Positions 17,029 through 25,065 of a stretch of 37,802 nt of DNA are shown piece by piece. Made by a program: the position numbers and the translations under genes. Source of the DNA: Clostridiales bacterium Firm_18 (GTDB lineage: Bacteria > Bacillota > Clostridia > Monoglobales > Firm-18); contig LVAX01000087.1 of the NCBI GenBank assembly GCA_001604215.1, positions 201 through 38,002 of the forward strand. Reading direction: 5' to 3'. Position 1 is the first letter of the stretch. Every line of letters starts with the position of its first letter. Under the pieces are notes generated by a model. The model had not been told where the DNA came from. It saw only the letters and a program-made list of their open reading frames with translations, and did not search any database.

Positions 17029-17068
17029 GATAAGAGGAAAAGCTAACGATAAAAAGGGGAGAAAAATC

Positions 17069-17587
17069 ATGCTTGTAAAACTTCTTGGCTGCATAATAAT
17101 CATACTTTGCTCCGCAAAAATCGGATTTGAAGAAGCGGCAAAATATTCAACCCGGGTTAAGGAAATTCGCGAGCTTCAAACGGCTCTTGCCGCACTTAAA
17201 GGAGAAATCGGATTTTGCAGGACGCCAATGTCTCAGGCATTGACAAGAACGGGGCAAAAACTGAAGTCTTCCGTATCGCAAATTTTTATCAAAGCGGGGG
17301 AGGATTTAAAAAACAAGGGAAAAAGCGCGGCAGAGGCGTGGGAGGCGGCATTGCTGGGGGTGCAAAAGAACTTGTCTTTAAAAAACGATGAAATTTACAT
17401 TTTAAGCACATTCGGCAAGCTTCTTGGGGTAAACGACGCGGGCGGACAAATAGAAAATATTGAGCTGACATCACAAAAACTTGCAATATGTGAAAAGCAA
17501 GCGTTGGAGGATGAAAGAAGGTTTGCCCGGCTGTACCGAAGCCTGGGCATAATAGGCGGCGTTTTTATTTCAATATTGTTTATATAA
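17069..17587 (+). CDS. spoIIIAB: Stage III sporulation protein AB
   Basis: 172 residues, ATG behind GGGGAG. Hydrophobic segments at both ends (~2-16 and ~156-172) flank a helical cytoplasmic body with the family's KEIRELQTALAALKGEIGF. It resembles GspF-type inner-membrane platform proteins. Forty bases after spoIIIAA. Confidence 0.95.
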   Translation: MLVKLLGCIIIILCSAKIGFEEAAKYSTRVKEIRELQTALAALKGEIGFCRTPMSQALTRTGQKLKSSVSQIFIKAGEDLKNKGKSAAEAWEAALLGVQKNLSLKNDEIYILSTFGKLLGVNDAGGQIENIELTSQKLAICEKQALEDERRFARLYRSLGIIGGVFISILFI

Positions 17588-17712
17588 TCGGGGGACTCTT
17601 ATCATTCCTTGCTGTGCATTATATGAGAGGAAATGTGCGGGGCAAGAGTGAGAATATGCATAATAAGAGAAAAAATTTGAGCCGATACGCAGCGGCGGAA
17701 TGGAGATTAATT

Positions 17713-17913
17713 ATGGGGACGGGTGTTGATATAATATTTAAGATTGCCGCAATAGGAATAATAACGGCGGTGCTCTACCAGCTTTTGAAAAACTCGCAGC
17801 GTGAAGAGCTTGCCCTGATGACTTCCATAGCCGGTCTTGTTGTGGTATTGCTTATGCTTATGCAGGAGATAAGCCTTTTGTTTTCCACCATTAAAACGCT
17901 GTTTGGGTTATGA
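17713..17913 (+). CDS. spoIIIAC: Stage III sporulation protein AC
   Basis: 66 residues with two membrane helices, the normal size. Start ATG 17713 has GGAG seven bases upstream; the open frame continues to 17614 but that extension is not SpoIIIAC-like. Contains VDIIFKIAAIGIITAVLYQLL and GLVVVLLMLMQEI. Overlaps spoIIIAD by four bases (ATGA). The 125 bases before it, after spoIIIAB, hold no further gene. Confidence 0.94.
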   Translation: MGTGVDIIFKIAAIGIITAVLYQLLKNSQREELALMTSIAGLVVVLLMLMQEISLLFSTIKTLFGL

Positions 17914-18293
17914 TAATAAAAATTGTTGCCATAGCGGTAATAAGTGCTGTAATATCGGTAGTCCTGCGGCAAATTAAGCCGGAGTTTGCCGGTGCGGTTG
18001 CAATTGCATGCTCTGTTTTGATAATCGCCATGATAAGGGACGACCTTTTTGCCGTGATTGACGCAATTATCACCTATGCCGGGGAACTGGGCATTGAATC
18101 GTCATATATCATGCTGCTGCTTAAAGTAATCGGCATAGCGTATTTAACGCAGTTTGGCGCTTCGGTATGTGAGGATGCGGGAGAAAAGGCAATAGCAATG
18201 AAGGTGGAGTTTGCGGGAAGGATAACGATAATTTTAATGTCCGCCCCCTTGATGTTTGCTATTATTAATTTAATAACGGGGATACTGCCATGA
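17910..18293 (+). CDS. spoIIIAD: Stage III sporulation protein AD
   Basis: 127 residues, strongly hydrophobic with about four membrane helices. Characteristic ILLKVIGIAYLTQFGASVCED-type segment and conserved GEKAIAMKVEFAGRI. Overlaps both neighbours by four bases, which implies translational coupling. Forms the membrane export platform of the SpoIIIA-Q channel with AC and AE. Confidence 0.95.
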   Translation: MIIKIVAIAVISAVISVVLRQIKPEFAGAVAIACSVLIIAMIRDDLFAVIDAIITYAGELGIESSYIMLLLKVIGIAYLTQFGASVCEDAGEKAIAMKVEFAGRITIILMSAPLMFAIINLITGILP

Positions 18294-19447
18294 TAAAGAT
18301 TATAATAGTTTTAATTTTAATAATGCCGGTTAGCGTTTTTGCCGGTGAAATGGACGAATTGATTGACAGGCAAATAGAAGAAGGCGTTGTCGGCAATCTT
18401 CAGCAGCAGCTTGACAAGGTAAAAAATAAGGATTTTGAAGATATAATCCCAAGCTTTAACGTTAAGGATATGACAAGGTCACTTGCGTCGGGAGGATGGA
18501 GCTGGGATGTATCGGTAATTTTAAAAAGAGCCTTTGCCTTTTACTGCAAGGAGCTTTTTATCAGTATAAAGATGATGATAAGCCTTCTTGCTTTGGCCTT
18601 TGCGTGCGCCCTTGGGGACAACCTTCAAAAAAGCTTCGGCGACGGTAGCGTTGGCCGGACTGCGTTTTATATATCTTTTTTCCTTACCGCTTCGGTGGCG
18701 GTAAACGCTTTTATGAATTCCGTTTCCTTGGCGTCCGATACGCTTGACAATGCAGTAATATTTGTAAATGCGCTTATTCCCGCCACACTTGCATTCCTTG
18801 CGGGAGGCGGGGCGACAGTAAGCGCAGGGGTTTTTCACAGGGTAATGATGCTGTCGGTTGATGTTGTTTCGCTGTGCGTAAAAAATATTATTTTTCCCTT
18901 TATTCTTATTTCCGCGGCGCTGTCCGCGGCAGGGTGCGTAAGTGAAAAAAACACGGTCAATCGTTTGTCCAAATTGTTTTCAAACATTGCAAAATGGCTG
19001 CTGGGAATTCTAATTACGGTTTTTATTGCCGTTATAACAATGCAAAGCTTGGCGGCGCCGGCATTGGACGGGATTGCGACAAAAACCGCCAAATATGCCA
19101 TGGGGGTGTTCGTGCCCGTAATCGGAAGCGTATTGTCCGAAACGCTTGACTTGGTTTTCGGAAGCTGTGTTATTCTGAAAAACGCCGTTGGTGTTACCGG
19201 GCTTGTTGCCGTTCTGGCAATTTGCTGTGCTCCCCTTATACGGCTTGCCGCCCAGGCAACAATGTTTTCCCTCGCCGCGGCGGCCATAGAGCCGGTCGCT
19301 GACCAACGAATGACGGATATGCTTTCTAAAATCGGGGAATCCGTAATGCTTGTTTTTGTAATTTTACTTGTGGTGATACTTATGTTTATAGTTAATCTGG
19401 CGGTAATAATAAGCGCGGGAAATACGGCCGCGGTGCTGGGCAGGTGA
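18290..19447 (+). CDS. spoIIIAE: Stage III sporulation protein AE
   Basis: 385 residues. An N-terminal signal-like segment (IIIVLILIMPVSVFAGEM, likely cleaved after Ala) precedes a short extracytoplasmic region and a membrane domain of six or seven helices. PATLAFLAGGG and the C-terminal MLVFVILLVVILMFIVNLAVI are typical. Polytopic component of the SpoIIIA channel. Confidence 0.95.
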   Translation: MIKIIIVLILIMPVSVFAGEMDELIDRQIEEGVVGNLQQQLDKVKNKDFEDIIPSFNVKDMTRSLASGGWSWDVSVILKRAFAFYCKELFISIKMMISLLALAFACALGDNLQKSFGDGSVGRTAFYISFFLTASVAVNAFMNSVSLASDTLDNAVIFVNALIPATLAFLAGGGATVSAGVFHRVMMLSVDVVSLCVKNIIFPFILISAALSAAGCVSEKNTVNRLSKLFSNIAKWLLGILITVFIAVITMQSLAAPALDGIATKTAKYAMGVFVPVIGSVLSETLDLVFGSCVILKNAVGVTGLVAVLAICCAPLIRLAAQATMFSLAAAAIEPVADQRMTDMLSKIGESVMLVFVILLVVILMFIVNLAVIISAGNTAAVLGR

Positions 19448-19454
19448 TATTCGG

Positions 19455-19853
19455 TTGGATAGCATATCGCTTTGGATTAAAGGCCTCATAACCGTAGTTG
19501 TTTTGTCCGGATTTACCGAGCAGCTGCTGCCCGCCGGCAATATGAAAAAATATGTCCGATTTGCTTCGGGGCTTATAATAATCATTTTGGTGATAAAGCC
19601 GGTTTTCGGCGTGAAAAAGCTTGAAATCCCCGATATCCGGTCAATAGGGCAGGCGGAATACTCCGTGTATGACATGCACGACATATATGTAAAAAGGCTT
19701 GAAGAAAACGTGCGCCGAAATGTGGGCGTTACAAATGTAAAAATAATCGTAAACCCGGAAAAATTAGGCGAAATAGTATATGTAAGGGCTTCCGGAAAAA
19801 AAGAAGAAATAGCAAAATATCTGGGGGTAGCGCCGGACAAGGTGGGTGATTAG
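19455..19853 (+). CDS. spoIIIAF: Stage III sporulation protein AF
   Basis: 132 residues from a TTG start at 19455 (AGGTGAT seven bases upstream). Two helices at about 4-22 and 33-51, with family motif ASGLIIIILVIKPVFG, then a soluble ring-building-motif-like domain ending ... AKYLGVAPDKVGD. Seven bases after spoIIIAE. Confidence 0.93.
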   Translation: MDSISLWIKGLITVVVLSGFTEQLLPAGNMKKYVRFASGLIIIILVIKPVFGVKKLEIPDIRSIGQAEYSVYDMHDIYVKRLEENVRRNVGVTNVKIIVNPEKLGEIVYVRASGKKEEIAKYLGVAPDKVGD

Positions 19854-19854
19854 G

Positions 19855-20217
19855 ATGAACGAATGGGCAGATAAGTTTTTAAAGGGTAAAAATGCAAAAT
19901 ACCTTGTTTTGATGTGCGTGGGGATAATGCTGCTTATAGCTTCCATGCCGATTTTCGGTAAAAATTCAGGCTCTGGCGGGTTTGATTCGTATACCGAAAA
20001 GCGGCTGAAAAAAATATTATGCGAAATAGAGGGAGTAGGGGATGTGGATGTAATGATAACAAGCAAAAACAATGTAGTGGAGGGAGTGATAATTGTTGCC
20101 GGCGGGGCCGAAATAAACAGTGTAAAAAACAATATATATAATGCCGCTGTCGCCGCTCTCGGCGTTCAGCCGCATAAAATCGAAATTTTTGTTAAAAAAG
20201 GAGGAGGCAGAAATTGA
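19855..20217 (+). CDS. spoIIIAG: Stage III sporulation protein AG, compact form
   Basis: 120 residues against roughly 200-230 in Bacillus. One membrane helix (~18-36) is followed by a minimal ring-building domain: RLKKILCEIEGVGDVDVMIT, a short turn, EGVIIVAGG, and a helix-strand ending HKIEIFVKK. The long insertion between the first strand and the VIIVAGG strand, which in B. subtilis forms the extra beta structure of the 30-mer ring, is absent. Start ATG 19855 is chosen over the GTG at 19846, which overlaps spoIIIAF. Confidence 0.92.
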   Translation: MNEWADKFLKGKNAKYLVLMCVGIMLLIASMPIFGKNSGSGGFDSYTEKRLKKILCEIEGVGDVDVMITSKNNVVEGVIIVAGGAEINSVKNNIYNAAVAALGVQPHKIEIFVKKGGGRN

Positions 20218-20741
20218 AAAAAATAAAGTTTTCAGGTTTCGGAAGAAGGCAGGTTACTTTAGTATCACTTGTAATACTTATAGCGGTGGCCGGTTACATA
20301 AACTTAACGCATAAAGAGGAGGAAGCCGTCCCCGCTTCCGGCGACATCGAAATACAGGAGAGTTTACCCGAAAATTCACCGGCGCCGTCAGCGGATGATT
20401 ATTTTTCCGTATCGCGGCTTGAAAGGGATAAAGCAAGAAGCGCGGCAATGGAAGTGCATAAAGAAATAATAGACAGCAACGAAAGCTCGGCAAAGGCAAA
20501 GGAGGAAGCGCAAAAGGAGCTTGCCGCCTATGCAAAGGCTATGGAAACGGAAGCCGCTTTGGAAGGGTTAATCAAGGCAAAGGGGTTTGAGGAAGCGTTG
20601 GTTTACATAGCAGGCCAAAATGCGAACGTTGTTGTGAAGACTATCGGGCTGACTCCGTCACAAGCGGCTCAGATAAAGGATTTGGTAATACAAAATGCAA
20701 AAATCGGCGCGGATAAAATTAAAATTATTGAAATTAATTAA
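20214..20741 (+). CDS. spoIIIAH: Stage III sporulation protein AH
   Basis: 175 residues from a TTG start behind AGGAGG, overlapping spoIIIAG by four bases. One membrane helix (~14-31), a charged alanine/glutamate-rich helical stalk (~75-115), then the secretin-like ring domain (~115-175; FEEALVYIAGQNANVVVKT, LTPSQAAQIKDLV). The family partner is SpoIIQ across the forespore membranes; no spoIIQ lies in this window. Last gene of the operon; no clear terminator follows. Confidence 0.95.
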   Translation: MKKIKFSGFGRRQVTLVSLVILIAVAGYINLTHKEEEAVPASGDIEIQESLPENSPAPSADDYFSVSRLERDKARSAAMEVHKEIIDSNESSAKAKEEAQKELAAYAKAMETEAALEGLIKAKGFEEALVYIAGQNANVVVKTIGLTPSQAAQIKDLVIQNAKIGADKIKIIEIN

Positions 20742-20823
20742 TTAATTTGATTTTTAACATTAAAAACGTTTCATTTTTTTTCTTTTTATGATACAATATT
20801 ACCAATGAAAGGAGTGGCGAAAA

Positions 20824-21219
20824 ATGAGTGAAGATAAAAAGGCTCAAGACTGCATCGGCAATATTAAAATTTCGGAGGAAGTTGTCGCTATAATTTCCGG
20901 GATGTCGGCCAGCGAGGTAAAGGGAGTTGCGGGAATGAGCAATACCTTTGCGGGCGGGATAGCCGAGCTGCTTGGCAAAAAAAATCTTGCCAAAGGCATA
21001 AAGGTGGAACTTGGTGAGAATACCGCCACTATCGGTATTTCGCTTGTGGTTGAGTATGGCTGCAAAATTCCCGATGTTGCGTGGGAGGTTCAGGAAAAGG
21101 TTAAAAAGGCTGTTGAAACCATGACAGGGCTTGAAGTTTTAGGGGTGAACATTTTCGTCGACGGCCTTATTATTCCCAGTGAAGAAAAACCGCCGGAAAA
21201 ACAAGAGGATGAACAATAA
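20824..21219 (+). CDS. Asp23/Gls24-family envelope stress protein (YqhY-like)
   Basis: 131 residues, ATG behind AAAGGAGTGG. Typical pattern: NIKISEEVVAIISGMSASEVKGVAGM at the start, then TIGISLVVEYGCKIPDVAWEVQEKVKKAVETMTGLEV and VNIFVDGLII. Cytoplasmic family; in Firmicutes the paralogue between spoIIIAH and the acc/nusB region is linked to fatty-acid synthesis control. Position after spoIIIAH matches the YqhY arrangement. A TACAAT box at 20792 may be its own -10. Confidence 0.92.
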   Translation: MSEDKKAQDCIGNIKISEEVVAIISGMSASEVKGVAGMSNTFAGGIAELLGKKNLAKGIKVELGENTATIGISLVVEYGCKIPDVAWEVQEKVKKAVETMTGLEVLGVNIFVDGLIIPSEEKPPEKQEDEQ

Positions 21220-21238
21220 GGAAAGAGAAATACTTTGT

Positions 21239-21273
21239 TAAGGCATAAGAGAGCGTGGCTCCCTTATGCCTTA
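21239..21273. terminator. Hairpin between convergent genes
   Basis: TAAGGCATAAGAGAGC and GCTCCCTTATGCCTTA form a 16-base stem with one mismatch and a three-base loop. It fills the gap between the Asp23-type gene and the ABC permease, and can act in both directions, although the T run is short. Confidence 0.7.
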
Positions 21274-21276
21274 ATC

Positions 21277-22056
21277 TTATTCCAGATTCAAATGGTTGCT
21301 GAGCAAATAATCGGTTGCAAAAAACATAATTGCCGACAAGGATGTATTTATTATAAAGGCGGTAATAAACATCGGGATAAGTTCCTTGATGTCACTTACG
21401 GATATACCGAGAGTTATACCGGAGAATATGTTCTTAATTATACCCTGCACCAAAACATTTGCCACTACCGATATTATAATAAATGCTAAAAAAGATGCGG
21501 CGCCCCGGTGTTTATTGAAGACGGGCAGCTGAGATACGGACAAGGAGCAGTAAACCAAAAGGACAAAATATACGAACTGCATGACAATCGAGACAACGCC
21601 TAATGTAGCCAAAATGATATGATCCTTTTTGATTAGTTCTACATAATAGGAATATTGAGTTAAAAAATCCTTTATCGATGTTATAAGGCCTAAGCTAAAG
21701 GCTATTATAAGAAACGAAAAAACCGAAACGATTACGCTGAGGAAAGCCCAGACAACGGCGCATATCAGCTTTGACAGGATAAGTTTTTTTGTTGATACCG
21801 GCAAGGTGAACATAAGATACCCTTCGTTTGAGAGTAGATTATTTTTAAAACGCTGTATTATCGTTATCAAAGTAATTGCAATAAGCGATACAAACAAAGC
21901 CGCAAGCAAAAAATTGCTTAGCCCGGAGATGATGCCGAGTTTCGGAAAGCGTATTCCCCAATTGACAAACAGCGAAACAACAATTATTGCTGCATAAAGG
22001 GGCAAAAATTTTCTTGCGGTTGCTTTGATTTCATATTTTAAAAGCCTATTTAGCAT
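21277..22056 (-). CDS. ABC transporter permease
   Basis: 259 residues with about six membrane helices and no ATPase motifs. Begins LNRLLKYEIKATARKF, followed by hydrophobic spans and LSNEGYLMFTLPVSTKKLILSKL, a pattern common in permeases of YtrB-type exporters. Overlaps the upstream ATPase gene by seven bases. With the GntR regulator and ATPase it forms a three-gene cassette, which in relatives responds to cell-wall-active compounds. Confidence 0.88.
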   Translation of the reverse strand: MLNRLLKYEIKATARKFLPLYAAIIVVSLFVNWGIRFPKLGIISGLSNFLLAALFVSLIAITLITIIQRFKNNLLSNEGYLMFTLPVSTKKLILSKLICAVVWAFLSVIVSVFSFLIIAFSLGLITSIKDFLTQYSYYVELIKKDHIILATLGVVSIVMQFVYFVLLVYCSLSVSQLPVFNKHRGAASFLAFIIISVVANVLVQGIIKNIFSGITLGISVSDIKELIPMFITAFIINTSLSAIMFFATDYLLSNHLNLE

Positions 22057-22748
22057 TTGAATACCTCCCTGAACAGTTCGTCAATGGATTTTCCGTGCTG
22101 CTGGCGTATGTTATCAACGCTCCCTTGCAGTGTTATTTCCCCTTTTGATAGAAAAATTATTTCATCCAAAACCTTTTCCACGTCCGATATTAAGTGGGTT
22201 GAAATAACCACTGTGGAATTTTCGTTGTAGTTGGCTATTATTGTATTCAAAATATAATCCCTTGCAGCGGGGTCCACACCCCCTATAGGCTCATCAAGGA
22301 GGTACAGCTGCGAATTCCTTGACATAACAAGTACAAGCTGCAGCTTTTCCTTTGTTCCTTTTGACAGGGTTTTTAATTTGTTGTTTTTGTCAATCCCAAG
22401 CGAACGCAGCATGTCAAAGGATTTTTCCTGATTGAAATCGCTGTAAAAATCCTTGAAAAATTCAATTATGTCGCCCACCCTCATCCAATCGTTTAAATAT
22501 GTGTTTTCGGGCAGGTATGATATAATTTTTTTTGTTTGTATACCGGGCAGGTACCCGTTTATTAAAACAGTACCTTCCGTTGGCTGCAAAAGCCCGTTTG
22601 CAAGCTTGATAAGGGTTGTTTTGCCGCTTCCGTTAGGCCCGAGCAGGCCTATAATTTTGCCTTGCTCTATCGCAAGGTTGATGTTGGACAGGGCAACCGT
22701 AGAGCCATATGATTTTTTAACGTCCGTAAATTTTATCAGCTCCTGCAA
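22050..22748 (-). CDS. ABC transporter ATP-binding protein (YtrB-like)
   Basis: 232 residues from a TTG start, with AAGGGGTGA eight bases upstream inside the end of the GntR gene. Walker A GPNGSGKTT (~37-45), Walker B YLLDEPIGGVDPAARD, and switch HLISD are present. The signature is LSKGTKEKLQL rather than LSGGQ, which is common in this subfamily. Energises the downstream permease. Confidence 0.93.
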   Translation of the reverse strand: MQELIKFTDVKKSYGSTVALSNINLAIEQGKIIGLLGPNGSGKTTLIKLANGLLQPTEGTVLINGYLPGIQTKKIISYLPENTYLNDWMRVGDIIEFFKDFYSDFNQEKSFDMLRSLGIDKNNKLKTLSKGTKEKLQLVLVMSRNSQLYLLDEPIGGVDPAARDYILNTIIANYNENSTVVISTHLISDVEKVLDEIIFLSKGEITLQGSVDNIRQQHGKSIDELFREVFKC

Positions 22749-22750
22749 AT

Positions 22751-23128
22751 TTATTCACCCCTTTTAAATTCATTGATTTTTGCGGATAAAATAGAGTCAA
22801 TGTCTTCGCTGCTATAGCCTAAATCAAATAAAAACTCAAAAAAGTCCCTAATCTTTTCTTCTGCGATTTTTTCTCTTGTTTTTTTGATTAAAGCCGTATT
22901 TTCGGTTACAAACCGTCCGCTGGTGCGCACCGAATAAATAAGCCCTTCACGTTCAAGCTCGGAGAGGGCGCGCTGCACGGTATTCGGATTAACACCGATT
23001 TGAAAAGCCAGCTCCCTTACCGGATCGATTTTCTCGCCGGGCTTCCATTTTTCCGATGCAATCAGCAGTTTTATCCGCTCTATTATTTGCAGGTAAATGG
23101 GAAAGCTGTTATCAAATTTCCAAGACAT
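22751..23128 (-). CDS. GntR-family transcriptional regulator (YtrA type)
   Basis: 125 residues. The GntR winged helix occupies ~10-75 (PIYLQIIERIKLLIASEKW, PVRELAFQIGVNPNTVQRAL, GLIYSVRTSGRFV). It has only a short helical tail instead of a large effector domain, as in YtrA regulators. ATG behind GAGGAGG. It leads the ABC cassette and has a palindrome over its own promoter, so it probably represses the cassette until a membrane-active compound is sensed. Confidence 0.94.
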   Translation of the reverse strand: MSWKFDNSFPIYLQIIERIKLLIASEKWKPGEKIDPVRELAFQIGVNPNTVQRALSELEREGLIYSVRTSGRFVTENTALIKKTREKIAEEKIRDFFEFLFDLGYSSEDIDSILSAKINEFKRGE

Positions 23129-23142
23129 TTGTTCGCCTCCTC

Positions 23143-23185
23143 ATTGTATTAATTAAATAATACAATAAGACATGAAATTTGTCAA
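23143..23185 (-). promoter_or_regulatory. Promoter and operator of the GntR-ABC cassette
   Basis: Minus-strand promoter: TTGACA (23185-23180), 17 bases, TATTAT (23162-23157). A perfect inverted repeat ATTGTATTA-(6)-TAATACAAT (23143-23166) covers the -10 box and start region, the expected place for a YtrA-type repressor to bind. Confidence 0.75.
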
Positions 23186-23221
23186 GAGTTAAAAAAATAA
23201 TTTCTTATGCCTGTGTTGTAA

Positions 23222-23275
23222 AAAGGAGAAAAACCACCGGGGTCCTTTTTGGCGGCAGCCTTTTAGCCGGTGGTT
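23222..23275 (-). terminator. Terminator of the heterodimeric ABC exporter operon
   Basis: On the minus strand AACCACCGG pairs with CCGGTGGTT, and the second arm runs into TTTTTCTCCTTTTT. The first arm overlaps the last codons of the 600-residue exporter subunit. Confidence 0.75.
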
Positions 23276-25065
23276 CTTTTAAACTGGCTGGTGTAAAGGT
23301 TATAATAAAAACCCTTTTTTTCGTATAATGTATTGTGGTTTCCTCTTTCGATTATTTCGCCGTTGTCGATTACAAGTATTTCGTGGGCGTCCCGGATTGT
23401 ACTTAAGCGGTGGGCAATTACAAAGCTTGTTCTGCCGTGCATTAAGGTTAGCAGCGCTTGCTGTATATGCTTTTCGGTCCTTGTGTCAATATTGCTGGTT
23501 GCTTCGTCCAATATCAATATGGCAGGGTCGGCAAGCATTGCGCGTGCTATTGATATAAGCTGGCGCTGTCCCTGGCTTATTCCTTCCCCGCCGTCGGATA
23601 AAACCGTGTTATAGCCATTGGGAAGGTGTGTTATAAACCTGTGGATGTTTGCAAGGCGCGCCGCCTGCTCCACTTCTTCGTCCGTGGCGTCAAGGCGGCC
23701 GTATCTTATATTTTCCATGATTGTCGAGGAAAAAAGATACGTATCCTGCAGTACAATCGCAATGTTTTGCCGAAGCGACGTCCTGTCAAGCGTCCTGATA
23801 TCCTCACTGTCAATCAGTATTGCGCCCTCGTCAACATCATAGAACCGCGTTAAAAGATTTACTATCGTTGTTTTACCGGCACCGGTCGGACCGACAAGTG
23901 CGATTGTACTTCCCGGCTGAGCTTCTATCGAGACATTTTTCAGTACGTTTTCTCCTTCTTTGTATGCAAAAGTAACGTTTTTAAACTCAACCCTGCCCGA
24001 AATGGCTTCCTTGTACAGTTTTTTGCCCTCCGACGGCTCGGGCGGCTGGTTGATTATCTCAAAAACACGCTCCGCACCCGCAAGAGCGGATTGCAGCATG
24101 TTAAAAAGGTTTGCAATTTCATTTATGGGGCGTGCAAGCTGTTTTGAATAAATCAGCATATTGGATACCTTGCCTATGGTCAGCGTATTGTTTCCCATAA
24201 GAAGGAGCCAGCCGCCGATTAACGCGACAAGGGCATAGCTTAAATTATTAAGTGAATTCATCATGGGAAAGATAATTCCCGAAAGAAATTGGGCTTTGAT
24301 ACCGACTTTTTTAAGCTCCTCGTTTTTTTCGGAAAATTCATTGGTTATTATCTTTTCCCTGCCGAATATTTTCACAACCTTTTGCCCGCTTATCGTTTCT
24401 TCTATCATGCCGTTCAGCTCGCCTAAGAATTTTTGCTGCTCGGAAAAATATTTTCTTGACAGTTTTGCAATATTTTTAGTCAGCATAATGCTCGCAGGAA
24501 TAATTAACAGAGCTACAAGCGTAAGGACAGGGCTTACGATGAGCATTGCCGAAACGGTCATTATAAAGGTTAAAATGCTTGATAAAAACTGTATGAGGGT
24601 TTGACTCAGCGCATTGCCGATGTTGTCAACGTCATTGGTAAGCCTGCTCATAAGCTCCCCGTGAGGATGGGAGTCGAAAAATTTTATCGAGAGCTTTTGC
24701 AGGTTTTCAAACAAATCACGCCTTATTTCCTGCATGGTTTTATTTGCAACCACCGTCATTTGCCTTGATTGCAGCCATGCGGAAAAAGCGGATACTAAGT
24801 AAATTGCCGCGAGCAGCGCGGAAAAGCGTGCAAGCCCGGCAAAATCAAGCTTTATAATATATTTATCTATTGCGGTGCCGATAAGCATTGTGCCGTATAC
24901 GCTTGTGGCGGTATTTACAATGACCATAAGCGAAACAACAAGCAGCGCGGCTTTTTGCTTTTCTACATAATGCCATATTTGCTTTATTACACCTTTAACA
25001 TCCTTTGCCTTTTTTGCCGGCATTGCATGCCTGTGCCGGCCTCCCATCGGCGGTTGCGGCGGCAT
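23263..25065 (-). CDS. ABC exporter subunit with canonical Walker B and H-loop
   Basis: 600 residues: N-terminal six-helix exporter domain (~30-330) and ATPase domain (~350-590). Walker A GPTGAGKTT, Walker B ILILDEATSNID with catalytic Glu, switch FVIAHRLST. The signature motif is altered, ISQGQRQ in place of LSGGQ. That altered signature should face the partner's Walker A, forming the non-hydrolytic site. A Pro/Met/His-rich start (PPQPPMGGRHRHAMP) could bind metal but has no assigned role. Start overlaps the partner's stop (TAATG). Substrate cannot be read; family members export drugs, lipids or peptides. Confidence 0.93.
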   Translation of the reverse strand: MPPQPPMGGRHRHAMPAKKAKDVKGVIKQIWHYVEKQKAALLVVSLMVIVNTATSVYGTMLIGTAIDKYIIKLDFAGLARFSALLAAIYLVSAFSAWLQSRQMTVVANKTMQEIRRDLFENLQKLSIKFFDSHPHGELMSRLTNDVDNIGNALSQTLIQFLSSILTFIMTVSAMLIVSPVLTLVALLIIPASIMLTKNIAKLSRKYFSEQQKFLGELNGMIEETISGQKVVKIFGREKIITNEFSEKNEELKKVGIKAQFLSGIIFPMMNSLNNLSYALVALIGGWLLLMGNNTLTIGKVSNMLIYSKQLARPINEIANLFNMLQSALAGAERVFEIINQPPEPSEGKKLYKEAISGRVEFKNVTFAYKEGENVLKNVSIEAQPGSTIALVGPTGAGKTTIVNLLTRFYDVDEGAILIDSEDIRTLDRTSLRQNIAIVLQDTYLFSSTIMENIRYGRLDATDEEVEQAARLANIHRFITHLPNGYNTVLSDGGEGISQGQRQLISIARAMLADPAILILDEATSNIDTRTEKHIQQALLTLMHGRTSFVIAHRLSTIRDAHEILVIDNGEIIERGNHNTLYEKKGFYYNLYTSQFKRTTG

